Source: Niveispirillum fermenti
GTDB taxonomy: Bacteria; Pseudomonadota; Alphaproteobacteria; Azospirillales; Azospirillaceae
DNA length: 64,000 bases
Direction of reading: 5' to 3'
Assembly (NCBI RefSeq): GCF_048066175.1
Contig: NZ_JBLTXA010000007.1
Location: 124,001 to 188,000, forward strand
This document shows positions 1 through 8,107 of this stretch, in pieces (within the stretch, counting starts at the first letter, position 1; every line of letters starts with the position of its first letter). Below the pieces are notes generated by a model. It was not told the DNA's origin, did no database searches, and was given only the letters and a program-made list of their open reading frames with translations. The translations under genes and the position numbers were made by a program.

Positions 1-1382
1 CGGGCCAGTTGCGTGGCGAGGTAGGCCGCCAAAGTCTCCGCGTCCAAGGGTGGGGCCTGACCGGGTGAGACCTGCACGATGGCATGCACCCGGTTGCCCA
101 GATCATCGTCGGGCAGGCCGATCACCACGCTGCCGCGCACATCCGGATGGCGCTCGATCGCCGCCTCCACCTCCGCCGGATAGATATTGACGGCACCGGA
201 GATGATCAGGTCGGTGCGGCGGTCGGAGATATAGAGGAACCCCTCTTCATCGACATGGCCCAGGTCGCCCAGCGACGTCCAGCCATCGGTGACCTTCATC
301 TCCGATCCGATATAGTGGAAATTGGGACCCGCCCCGGACGCCTGACGGAAGAAAATCTCCCCCACCTCTCCGGGCGCACAGGGCGAGCCATCGGGACGCA
401 GGATCGCCATTTCGGTGCCCGGCGCCGGGCGGCCGACCGATCCGCGATGGGCCAGCCAGTCGGTCCCGCTGATGATTGTAGCCCCGATCCCCTCCGTTCC
501 CGCATAAATCTCGAACAGCCGATCCGGCCCGATCCAGCCGATCCAGCTTTCCTTCAGCCACGGCGAACAGGGGCCGCCCAGATGCACCAGGGTGCGCAGG
601 CCGGACAGGTCGTACCGGCCCCGCACCGCTTCCGGCAGGCGCCAGATACGGCCCATCATGGTGGGAACCATCATCACATAGCTGACGCGGTGGCGCTCGA
701 TCAGGGCCAGACAGGCCTCCGCATCGAACCGTTCCATATTGACCACATGGCCGCCGCCGAACAGGCACTGATGCGCGGCACTGAAGGCGGCATTATGATA
801 AAGCGGCCCTGGATTGAGGATGGTGTCACCCGCCTGTTGCAAGGCATAGCCGGCCCCCACCGGATCGGCCCGCCCGTCGACATTGGTGACGATGACCTTG
901 GGCCGCCCGGTCGAACCACCGCTGGTGATCGCCTTCCAGGAAGGGGACACGCACGCCGGCAGGGGCTGGTCGCCATCCTCTGGCCCCGGTTCCATATCCG
1001 GCGCCAGGGTCGGGCACCGGGCGAAGCACAGGCCGGGCGGCCCGATTACCAGACGCGGCGACACCGCCGCCACAATGGCGGCGCATTCGGCCGCCGGCAT
1101 CTTGGGCGAGATCGGACAGGGCACGGCCCCCAGCTTCCACAGGGCGAAGCTGGTCTCGAAAAAGGCGATGGAATTGGGCAGGGCGAAGATGACGAAATCC
1201 CCCTGCCTCACCCCGTGACGGGCCAGCAGGCGGGCACGGCGGTTGGCGCGGGCATCCAGTTCGGCCCGGCTCAAGGTCACGCCATCCTGGGTCAGCGCCG
1301 GCCGGTCGGGATCGATGGCGGCGTGGTAGGCGAGGACGAGGCCCAGCGGCAGACGGCTGGTCGCGGAAGGCATCACGCTCAT
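1..1382 (-). CDS. AMP-dependent acyl-CoA ligase (3' end beyond window)
   Basis: This is an ANL-superfamily enzyme that would activate a carboxylic acid as acyl-AMP and transfer it to CoA in the cytoplasm. The reading frame is open from an ATG at 1382 to the left window edge, about 460 codons. It shows the P-loop TSGGSTGRPK near residues 153-162, the YAGTEGIG adenine-binding motif, the hinge region GDLGHVDEEGFLYISDRRTD and the following IISGAVNIYPAEVE. The C-terminal catalytic lysine region lies outside the window. The substrate is not evident; it resembles the bile-acid/fatty-acid-CoA ligase branch. The start was chosen because no better upstream start gives N-terminal homology; its ribosome-binding site is weak. 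It is divergent from the GMC oxidoreductase and shares its promoter region. Confidence 0.88.
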   Translation of the reverse strand, partial: MSVMPSATSRLPLGLVLAYHAAIDPDRPALTQDGVTLSRAELDARANRRARLLARHGVRQGDFVIFALPNSIAFFETSFALWKLGAVPCPISPKMPAAECAAIVAAVSPRLVIGPPGLCFARCPTLAPDMEPGPEDGDQPLPACVSPSWKAITSGGSTGRPKVIVTNVDGRADPVGAGYALQQAGDTILNPGPLYHNAAFSAAHQCLFGGGHVVNMERFDAEACLALIERHRVSYVMMVPTMMGRIWRLPEAVRGRYDLSGLRTLVHLGGPCSPWLKESWIGWIGPDRLFEIYAGTEGIGATIISGTDWLAHRGSVGRPAPGTEMAILRPDGSPCAPGEVGEIFFRQASGAGPNFHYIGSEMKVTDGWTSLGDLGHVDEEGFLYISDRRTDLIISGAVNIYPAEVEAAIERHPDVRGSVVIGLPDDDLGNRVHAIVQVSPGQAPPLDAETLAAYLATQLA

Positions 1383-1873
1383 AGGGCCGGCCCCGCGCGT
1401 TCCGTTCCAGACCGTGACGCACAGCTGCTTGTCATTCCACCAGGCACCGGATCGCCCCTCTCCATTGCAAAACCGAACCGGTGAAACCTGCCAACGACCG
1501 GCATTCCCGTCTAATGCTTTGCTGGGTATTCGCATTCCTTAGTGGAATATCCCCCCATTATTCTTCCGGAGAATACCAATTGACCACAAGTCATTTGACG
1601 CATGATCGAGCCCCCGCCGACATTGGCCGGAAACCGGGCCACCGGCGGGTGCGCGGCAAAACAACAATATCGGGGGGGGGCGAGGCCAGCATGGGAAATT
1701 TCCTGCAAGACGGCTGGTACCAGCATGGGTCCGGCCGCGGCATGACACCGGCGATGGCGGGGAGTATGCATTGCTGTGCCAGCGGCATGCGGCGCGCCCG
1801 CATGAACCCTGTTGATTATTCGGCGCGGCGGCGGACGATGCTGCACCCCACCGCCGGGCGGAAGGATAAACCC
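1383..1873. other. Divergent intergenic region without a convincing gene
   Basis: About 490 bases separate the acyl-CoA ligase from the small ORF at 1874. The part nearest the ligase carries two dyads (listed separately). The rest shows no protein with recognisable composition or homology. Open frames here have arginine-rich, shadow-like composition. Confidence 0.5.
1534..1574. promoter_or_regulatory. Two ATTCY-N5-RGAAT dyads (putative operator pair)
   Basis: A perfect dyad ATTCC-TTAGT-GGAAT lies at 1534-1548. A second perfect dyad, ATTCT-TCCGG-AGAAT, lies at 1560-1574, 26 bp away centre to centre. The T-N11-A geometry fits a LysR-type site. The same dyad with the same 5-bp spacer occurs twice in the hglS/amaA promoter region (9593-9607 and 9648-9662), which suggests shared control of the two divergent promoters. 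Confidence 0.55.
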
Positions 1874-1966
1874 ATGCTGGAAGATCAGCACAAACGCATC
1901 GGCGATGCCGGTTCCAATAGCCTGGACCCGATGATGATCACCCAGGAACAGGTTGCCGGCGCATGA
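1874..1966 (+). CDS. Possible 30-residue leader or small protein coupled to the GMC oxidoreductase
   Basis: A short frame of 30 codons begins with ATG at 1874, after an AAGGA-like ribosome-binding site about 9 bases upstream, and ends at 1966. Its stop overlaps the start of the GMC oxidoreductase in an ATGA arrangement (1963-1966), typical of translational coupling. The peptide begins MLEDQHKRIGDAG, is hydrophilic and has no signal peptide or known motif. It could be a real small protein, a leader that opens the downstream start, or chance. The main support is the coupling, since the GMC gene itself has a poor ribosome-binding site. Confidence 0.35.
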   Translation: MLEDQHKRIGDAGSNSLDPMMITQEQVAGA

Positions 1967-3582
1967 AGAACGGGAATGACGGAAGCCGGCACGACTTCAT
2001 CATCATCGGCGGCGGGTCGGCCGGAGCCGTGGTCGCGGCAAGGCTGAGCGAGGATCCCGATATTGGCGTCCTGCTGCTGGAAGCCGGTCCCCGCGACCGC
2101 AGCCTGCTGATCCACATGCCGGTCGCCTTCCGCCTGCTGCGTCAGCACATGCTGTTCGACTGGGGCTACAAATCGGAGCCGGAGCCGCACGCGGCGGAAA
2201 GGTCCATCCCGGCGGCACGCGGCAAGGTACTGGGCGGATCATCGGCCGTGAATGGCATGATGTATTCGCGCGGCCATCCCGGCGACTATGATCAATGGGC
2301 GCAGATGGGGGCCAAAGGCTGGTCCTTCGATGATGTCCTGCCCTATTTCCGCAAATCGGAGCGTAGCGAACGGGGGACCAGCCATTGGCATGGCAGCGAC
2401 GGCCCGATGAGCGTGTCGCGCATGTCGCATGACGATCCGCTGGTCCGGGCCATGCAGGCGACGGCCCGCGCCCTGGGCCATCCCGTCACCGACGATTTCG
2501 AGGCGGGCACCTCGGAAGGTTTCGGCCTGCCGGACCTGACGGTCGGACGGGGACGCCGGGCCAGCACCGCCAGCGCCTTCCTGGCGCCGGCGCGCGGCCG
2601 GCCCAACCTGACGATCAGGACCGGGGCGCAGGCGACCCGCATCCTATTTCAGGGAACCCGCGCCGTGGGGGTGGAATACCGGCAGGCGGGCCGGACCCTC
2701 ACCGCCCATTGCACGGGTGAAATCGTGCTGTGCGGCGGCGCCTATGCTTCACCGCACCTGCTGATGCTGTCGGGCATCGGCCCCGCCGACCATCTGCATG
2801 CGCAGGGAATCGATGTGGTGGCGGACCTGACCGGTGTGGGCAGCAACCTGCAGGACCACCCGCTGGTGCCCATGGGGTTCCGGGGCACGCGCCCCTTCCC
2901 GCTGCGCGCGAAATTGCGGGCCGACCGGGTGGCGCTGTCCGCATTGCGCTGGGCGCTGACCGGCAAGGGCATGATGGGGACCCAGCCCCTGACCGCCATC
3001 GCCTATTACCGCTCGCACGCAGGGCTGGAACGGCCGGATCTGGAGAATATCCTGATGCCGACCAGCCTGAGCGCCCATGTCTGGTTTCCCGGCATCCGGC
3101 CACCGCATGAGGACATGCTGACCTCGCTGAACTGCGTGCTGCGGCCGGGCAGCCGGGGAACCGTCCGCCTGCGGTCGGCCGATCCCCTGATGGCCCCGGA
3201 AATCCGCTTCAACCTCTTGTCCGACCCCGGGGATGTCGATCTGCTGCGCCATTCGATCGAATGGACGCGCGACCTGATGGCGACGGACCCGATCCGTGAT
3301 TTCGTGGGCGAGGAGGTGTTTCCCGGCCCCAAAATGGCCGACCGGCAGGCGATGGACCGCTATATCCGGTCCGTCGCCGTCACGGCCCAGCATCCGGCCT
3401 GCACCTGCCGGATGGGCACGGATGACGAGAGTGTGGTCAATGCCGCCCTGCAGGTGCATGGCGTGGAAGCGCTGCGCGTCGCCGACGCCTCCATCATGCC
3501 CACATTGATCGGCGGCCACACGAACGCCCCCAGCATCATGATCGGCGAACGTGCCGCGGATTTTCTGACCAAAGGTCCCTGA
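1963..3582 (+). CDS. GMC-family FAD-dependent oxidoreductase (choline dehydrogenase-like)
   Basis: A 539-residue glucose-methanol-choline oxidoreductase that oxidises an alcohol using FAD. It has the dinucleotide-binding GGGSAG at residues 16-21, the GMC signature 1 region around residues 85-104 (RGKVLGGSSAVNGMMYSRG) and signature 2 (GGAYASPHLLMLSGIGPADH). The C-terminal active-site segment has QHPACTCRMG followed by GGHTNAPSIMIGERAADF, supplying the catalytic histidine and its partner. Length is normal for the family. There is no signal peptide, so it is probably cytoplasmic or peripherally membrane-bound. The alcohol substrate cannot be read from sequence. The divergent acyl-CoA ligase suggests an alcohol-to-acid-to-CoA route, but that is inference. 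Confidence 0.9.
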   Translation: MKNGNDGSRHDFIIIGGGSAGAVVAARLSEDPDIGVLLLEAGPRDRSLLIHMPVAFRLLRQHMLFDWGYKSEPEPHAAERSIPAARGKVLGGSSAVNGMMYSRGHPGDYDQWAQMGAKGWSFDDVLPYFRKSERSERGTSHWHGSDGPMSVSRMSHDDPLVRAMQATARALGHPVTDDFEAGTSEGFGLPDLTVGRGRRASTASAFLAPARGRPNLTIRTGAQATRILFQGTRAVGVEYRQAGRTLTAHCTGEIVLCGGAYASPHLLMLSGIGPADHLHAQGIDVVADLTGVGSNLQDHPLVPMGFRGTRPFPLRAKLRADRVALSALRWALTGKGMMGTQPLTAIAYYRSHAGLERPDLENILMPTSLSAHVWFPGIRPPHEDMLTSLNCVLRPGSRGTVRLRSADPLMAPEIRFNLLSDPGDVDLLRHSIEWTRDLMATDPIRDFVGEEVFPGPKMADRQAMDRYIRSVAVTAQHPACTCRMGTDDESVVNAALQVHGVEALRVADASIMPTLIGGHTNAPSIMIGERAADFLTKGP

Positions 3583-3590
3583 AAGCAGTT

Positions 3591-5162
3591 TCAGATATCG
3601 AACCTCACCCCTTGGGCGAGCGGCAGGGTGCGCCCGTAATTCACGGTGTTGGTCGCCCGCCGCATATAGGCCTTCCAGGCGTCCGACCCGGATTCCCGCC
3701 CGCCGCCCGTCTCCTTCTCACCCCCGAAAGCCCCGCCGATCTCCGCACCCGAGGGGCCGATATTGACATTGGCGATGCCGCAATCTGACCCACGGACAGA
3801 CAGGAAGGTCTCCGCCTCCCGGATGTCGTTGGTGAAGATCGAGGAGGAAAGGCCCTGGGGAACGGCATTGTGCTGTGTCAAGGCGGCGTCGAAATCGCTG
3901 TAGCGCATCACATAGAGGATCGGTGCGAAGGTCTCCTTCTCCACCGGTCCGTGCTGGCCGGCGATTTCGACCAGGGCCGGGCGGACATAATAGGCGTCGG
4001 GACCGAAGCCGGATTCCACCCGCCCGCCGCCGGATAGAACGCCGCCTGCGGCCACGGCGTCGGCCAGGGCCGCCTGCTGGGCTTCGAAGGCCTGCCGGTC
4101 GATCAGTGGCCCGACGAGGCTGCTCTCCACCAGCGGGTTGCCCACCGGCACCGTGGCATAGGCCTGCTTCAGGCGCGGCACGAAGCTGTCATAAAGGCTG
4201 TCATGGATGAACAGACGGCGCAGGCTGGTGCAGCGCTGGCCGGCCGTCCCCATCGCCGCGAAGGCAATGCCGCGCAAGGCGAGGTCGAGATCGGCCGTGG
4301 GCGCCACGATGGCGGCGTTATTGCCGCCCAGTTCCAAAATGGCGCGGGCAAAGCGGGACGCCAGACGCGGGCCGACGGCCCGGCCCATCGCCGTCGACCC
4401 CGTGGCCGACACCAGCGGCACATGGCGATGGTCGACCAGCATCTCGCCCACCGCGCGTCCGCCGATCAACAGGCCGGACAGACCCTCCGGCGCCGTGCCG
4501 CCATCGGCGCGGAACCGCTCCATGGCGCGGGCGAACAGCGCATCCACGGCCAGCGCCGTCAGCGGCGTCTTTTCCGACGGCTTCCATACCACGGCATTGC
4601 CGGCCACCAGCGCCAGGGCGGCGTTCCATGCCCAGACGGCCACGGGGAAATTGAAGGCGGAGATGATGCCGGTGACACCCAGCGGGTGCCAGGTCTCCAT
4701 CATCCGGTGTTCCGCCCGCTCCGTCGCGATGGTCAGACCGTGAAGCTGGCGCGACAGGCCCACGGCGAAGTCGCAGATATCGATCATCTCCTGCACCTCG
4801 CCCAGCCCTTCGGAGATGATCTTGCCCGCCTCGATGGAGACAAGGCGGCCCAGTGCTGCCTTGTGGCTGCGCAAAACCTCGCCGAACAGGCGCAGCAGTT
4901 CGCCCCGGCGGGGGGCCGGCACCAGGCGCCATTGCAGGAACGCCTGATGGGCCTGATCAATGACCTGTGCCGCCTCCACCGCACCGGCCTCCCGCACTTG
5001 GGTCAGTGTCTCGCCGGTAACCGGCGAGCGGGCGGCCAGTGTCTCGCCGGTAACCGGCGAGCGGGAGGTAAGGGTCCCCGCCAGGTGGCGATCCTTGTCC
5101 ACGCCGAACCGGTCCAGCAGGGACAGGGTCTCGGCAATCAGGGAAGTCGGGGTGGCGGGCAT
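3591..5162 (-). CDS. amaB: ALDH7-family L-2-aminoadipate semialdehyde / piperideine-6-carboxylate dehydrogenase
   Basis: A 523-residue NAD-dependent aldehyde dehydrogenase of the antiquitin (ALDH7) type. In lysine breakdown this family oxidises 2-aminoadipate 6-semialdehyde, in equilibrium with piperideine-6-carboxylate, to 2-aminoadipate. Visible residues include the NAD-binding WKPSEK around 193-198, the general base Glu277 in LELGG and the catalytic Cys311 in GTAGQRCTS. The start at 5162 is preceded by AAGGAA; an upstream in-frame start would add 33 residues inside the neighbouring gene. An 11-residue tandem duplication (SPVTGETL twice, residues 35-53) sits near the N terminus. It lies 11 bp downstream of ydiJ in the same operon, which with hglS supports the lysine-pathway role. 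Confidence 0.88.
   Translation of the reverse strand: MPATPTSLIAETLSLLDRFGVDKDRHLAGTLTSRSPVTGETLAARSPVTGETLTQVREAGAVEAAQVIDQAHQAFLQWRLVPAPRRGELLRLFGEVLRSHKAALGRLVSIEAGKIISEGLGEVQEMIDICDFAVGLSRQLHGLTIATERAEHRMMETWHPLGVTGIISAFNFPVAVWAWNAALALVAGNAVVWKPSEKTPLTALAVDALFARAMERFRADGGTAPEGLSGLLIGGRAVGEMLVDHRHVPLVSATGSTAMGRAVGPRLASRFARAILELGGNNAAIVAPTADLDLALRGIAFAAMGTAGQRCTSLRRLFIHDSLYDSFVPRLKQAYATVPVGNPLVESSLVGPLIDRQAFEAQQAALADAVAAGGVLSGGGRVESGFGPDAYYVRPALVEIAGQHGPVEKETFAPILYVMRYSDFDAALTQHNAVPQGLSSSIFTNDIREAETFLSVRGSDCGIANVNIGPSGAEIGGAFGGEKETGGGRESGSDAWKAYMRRATNTVNYGRTLPLAQGVRFDI
5004..5065. repeat. 33-bp tandem duplication inside amaB
   Basis: The 29 bases at 5004-5032 recur exactly at 5037-5065, an offset of 33 bp, so the duplication adds 11 codons in frame. 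Each copy contains the palindrome CGCCGGTAACCGGCG, a plausible cause of slippage. Confidence 0.95.
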
Positions 5163-5173
5163 GACAGGGTTCC

Positions 5174-8107
5174 TTATGAATGATGGGAATGCCGCAGATG
5201 GGCCAGCAGCGCCTCTGCGGGGTGACGGGGCCGGAAGCCGGCCATGCGGTGGATCTGGCAACGACAGGAAAAGCCCGTGGCAAGCACCTGCCCGGCCGGG
5301 ATGCCCGTCAGCTTCGGCCGCCAGCTCATCTCGAACAGTCTTGCCGACAGGCCGGCCTGTTCGCGTTCATGCCCGAACAGGCCGGCCATGCCGCAGCAGC
5401 CCGTCGCCTGGATTTCGAGCGTAAGGCCGAAGGCGGCGAAGATGTCCTTCCAGAGCCTGGGCGCGCGGGGCGTGGCTGTCCGTTCAGTGCAATGCGCAAA
5501 CAGCCGGAAGGTTGTCCCCTGCCGTGACCCATCCGGCACCGGGAGCCGCCCGGCGGCGATCTCCCCGGCCAGGAAATCCTCCACCGACAGGATGCGGCGG
5601 CCATCGTCGCGGGGTGGCGCATGCCCCCGGTATTCCTGGTCCTGCATGAGCAGGGCCGCCGGTTCGATGCCGATGACCGGCACGCCGGCATCCAGCAGCC
5701 GCCCCTGGAAATCGCAGGCCGCCCGCGCCACAAGGGCGAACCGGTCCAGCATGCCCTGCACATGCAGGGCCTTGCCATTGGGCCGGGCGGCGATCTGATG
5801 AACCCGGTACCCCAGGGTGATCAGCAGGTCACGCACCGCGTGCACCGTGGCCCCGTCGAAGCTGCCGGTGAAACTATCCTCCAGCAGCAGGACCGTGCGC
5901 ACCCTGTCAGCCGGAGCAAGCCCGGACCAGATGGCAAGATCGGCGGAAGACGGGTGGCGGCCACCGCGCGCCGGATCAATGCGGGGCAGGTCGATCAGGC
6001 CGAAGCGGTCGCGCAAAAGGCCGGACGCCCATCCCAGCAGCAGATTGGCCAATCGCGGCACCCGGCGGGCCATCGGCAGCAGTGTTTCCATGCGCGCCAC
6101 CAGGGGATCGCGCAGCGGCCGAGGGCGGTGCTGGTGGAAGGCATGAAGAAAACGGGCCCGCATGGCGGGGATATCGACCTTGACAGGGCATTGCCCCGCG
6201 CAGGCCTTGCAGGACAGGCAGCTTGCCAATGCTGCATGCACCTCGCCTTCAAATGCCTCCAGGGTGGCGGGTGCTGTGGGCAGGCTTTTCAGCCGCGCCC
6301 ATTCCCGCAGCAGGGCGGCGCGGCCCTTGGGGGATTGCCGCCGGTCGCGCGTCGCCTTGTAGGAGGGACACATCGCATCGTCGGCATCCCAGTTGAAGCA
6401 GGCGCCATTGCCATTGCAGGCGACGGCCTTTTCAAAAGGCCGGGCCAGAGCCGGGCCGATTTCCCGGTCGAAGCCCCCCCTGAACGGCACGCCATCGATC
6501 CGGTCAACCGGCCGCCCCCCGTCGGGCGATGCCAGCTTGCCAGGGTTCAGCAGGTTCAATGGATCGGCCGCCCGCTTGATGCGGCAAAGCTCATCGTACA
6601 GCACCGGCCCGAAGAAGATGGGCGAATATTCGCCCCGGAACCCCCGCCCATGTTCGCCCCACAACAGGCCGCCATGGCGCCTGGCCAGCGCCGCCACCGC
6701 GTCGGAGATGGGGCGGATCAGGGCGGCGTGGGCGGGGTCGCGCATATCCAGCGCCGGGCGGACATGCAGGCAGCCGACATCCGCATGACCGAACATGCCG
6801 AAATCCAGGCCGTGGCCATCCAGAATGGCGCGGAACCCGGTGATGAAGTCCACCAGGCGCTCGGGCGGGACCGCCGCATCCTCGACAAAGGGGGTTCCCT
6901 GGTGCCGCCCGTCCAGCCGGCCCAGCAGGCCCACCGCCCTTTCCCGCAGGGACCAGAGCTGCGCGATGGTGGCGGGGTCGCGCACGATGGCCCAATCCAG
7001 CACCGCCCCGGCATCGCCGGTCAGCATGGCCGACAGGCGATGCAGCGCCTGTTCCAGCACCGCCGGCCGGTCGGCCACGAACTCCACGATGTTCAGCCCG
7101 CCGACGGGCATTGTCGCAGGACCACCCAGCACGCCGTCTATATCGGCCCAGACGGGGTCCTGGCGTGCGAGGCGGAGGATCTTGTCGTCCAGGATCTCGA
7201 TGGCCGCCGGGTCCGCCGCCAGCAGCCGCCCGATATCGGCCAGGGCACCGTTGAAGGACCCGTAACGGATGCCCACAAGCGCACGACAGGCGGGAATGGG
7301 CCGCACGCGCAGGGTCAGGCGCGTGGTTACAGCCAGCGTCCCCTCCGATCCCGCCAGAAGATAGTGCAGCCGGAACAGTCCGTCCCCGCCCAGGACATTG
7401 CGCAGATTATAACCGGTCAGGCCCCGGTTCATGCGGGGAAAGATTTCAGCGATCAGGTCATGGTGTCGGGTGACGACACGATGCACCTCGCGGTGCAGCC
7501 GCCCCGCCAGATCGTCCTGCCGCATGACCCGCCGCAGCGCGTCCCGGTCCAGGGCCGCGACGGCGTGGCTGGAGCCATCGGCCAGCACGACCTCCATCCC
7601 GTCGATATAGTCCGACGTCTTGCCATAGATCCGGGACCCCTTGCCCGAGGCATCGGTGGCCACCATGCCGCCCAGCGTGGCCCGCGAGGCGGTGGAGACG
7701 GTGGGCGCAAAGAACAGGCCGTGGGGCCGCAGGAAGGCGTTGAGCTGGTTCAGCACCACCCCCGGCTGGACGGTGACGGTCAGCCGTTCCGGGTCCAGCC
7801 CCTCGATCCGGTTCATATGGCGCGAGGTGTCGATCACCACACCGGCGGTCAGCGACTGTCCGTTCGTGCCGGTCCCCCCGCCCCTGGGCGCCAGGGGAAT
7901 GGGACCATGATCGGCGGATGCCGCAAGCCTGACGATGGTTGCGATATCATGGCCATCGCGCGGGAACAGGATGGCGGCGGGCGGACGCTGATAGATGCTG
8001 TTGTCCGTGGCGAAGACCGTGCGGGTTGCCGCATCATCGGCGATGTCGCCGCGATAGGAACTGTCCCGCAGCGCCGCCAGAAACCGGGGGACCGGTTCCA
8101 CCTTCAC
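5174..8107 (-). CDS. ydiJ: FAD-linked oxidase/Fe-S protein, D-2-hydroxyglutarate dehydrogenase (YdiJ type)
   Basis: A 977-residue two-part flavo-iron-sulfur protein. The N-terminal half is a PCMH-type FAD-binding domain (PRGGGTGTNGQSL at residues 74-86) with an FAD-linked oxidase C-terminal fold. The second half carries a CNGNGACFN...MCPSYKAT segment near residues 563-590, a 4Fe-4S motif CLSCKACAGQC near 628-638 and a heterodisulfide-reductase-like GCCGMAGLFGHE near the C terminus. YdiJ homologues oxidise D-2-hydroxyglutarate to 2-oxoglutarate and pass electrons to the respiratory chain. The start is GTG at 8107, overlapping the hglS stop in a GTGA arrangement. Coupling to hglS, whose product is D-2-hydroxyglutarate, strongly supports this substrate over D-lactate. 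Confidence 0.88.
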   Translation of the reverse strand: MKVEPVPRFLAALRDSSYRGDIADDAATRTVFATDNSIYQRPPAAILFPRDGHDIATIVRLAASADHGPIPLAPRGGGTGTNGQSLTAGVVIDTSRHMNRIEGLDPERLTVTVQPGVVLNQLNAFLRPHGLFFAPTVSTASRATLGGMVATDASGKGSRIYGKTSDYIDGMEVVLADGSSHAVAALDRDALRRVMRQDDLAGRLHREVHRVVTRHHDLIAEIFPRMNRGLTGYNLRNVLGGDGLFRLHYLLAGSEGTLAVTTRLTLRVRPIPACRALVGIRYGSFNGALADIGRLLAADPAAIEILDDKILRLARQDPVWADIDGVLGGPATMPVGGLNIVEFVADRPAVLEQALHRLSAMLTGDAGAVLDWAIVRDPATIAQLWSLRERAVGLLGRLDGRHQGTPFVEDAAVPPERLVDFITGFRAILDGHGLDFGMFGHADVGCLHVRPALDMRDPAHAALIRPISDAVAALARRHGGLLWGEHGRGFRGEYSPIFFGPVLYDELCRIKRAADPLNLLNPGKLASPDGGRPVDRIDGVPFRGGFDREIGPALARPFEKAVACNGNGACFNWDADDAMCPSYKATRDRRQSPKGRAALLREWARLKSLPTAPATLEAFEGEVHAALASCLSCKACAGQCPVKVDIPAMRARFLHAFHQHRPRPLRDPLVARMETLLPMARRVPRLANLLLGWASGLLRDRFGLIDLPRIDPARGGRHPSSADLAIWSGLAPADRVRTVLLLEDSFTGSFDGATVHAVRDLLITLGYRVHQIAARPNGKALHVQGMLDRFALVARAACDFQGRLLDAGVPVIGIEPAALLMQDQEYRGHAPPRDDGRRILSVEDFLAGEIAAGRLPVPDGSRQGTTFRLFAHCTERTATPRAPRLWKDIFAAFGLTLEIQATGCCGMAGLFGHEREQAGLSARLFEMSWRPKLTGIPAGQVLATGFSCRCQIHRMAGFRPRHPAEALLAHLRHSHHS

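Noticed and set aside
84..1484. Long plus-strand frame opposite the acyl-CoA ligase
   Set aside because: Its composition is rich in His, Arg, Gly and Pro, as expected for the antisense of a GC-rich gene. The minus frame has clear AMP-ligase motifs.
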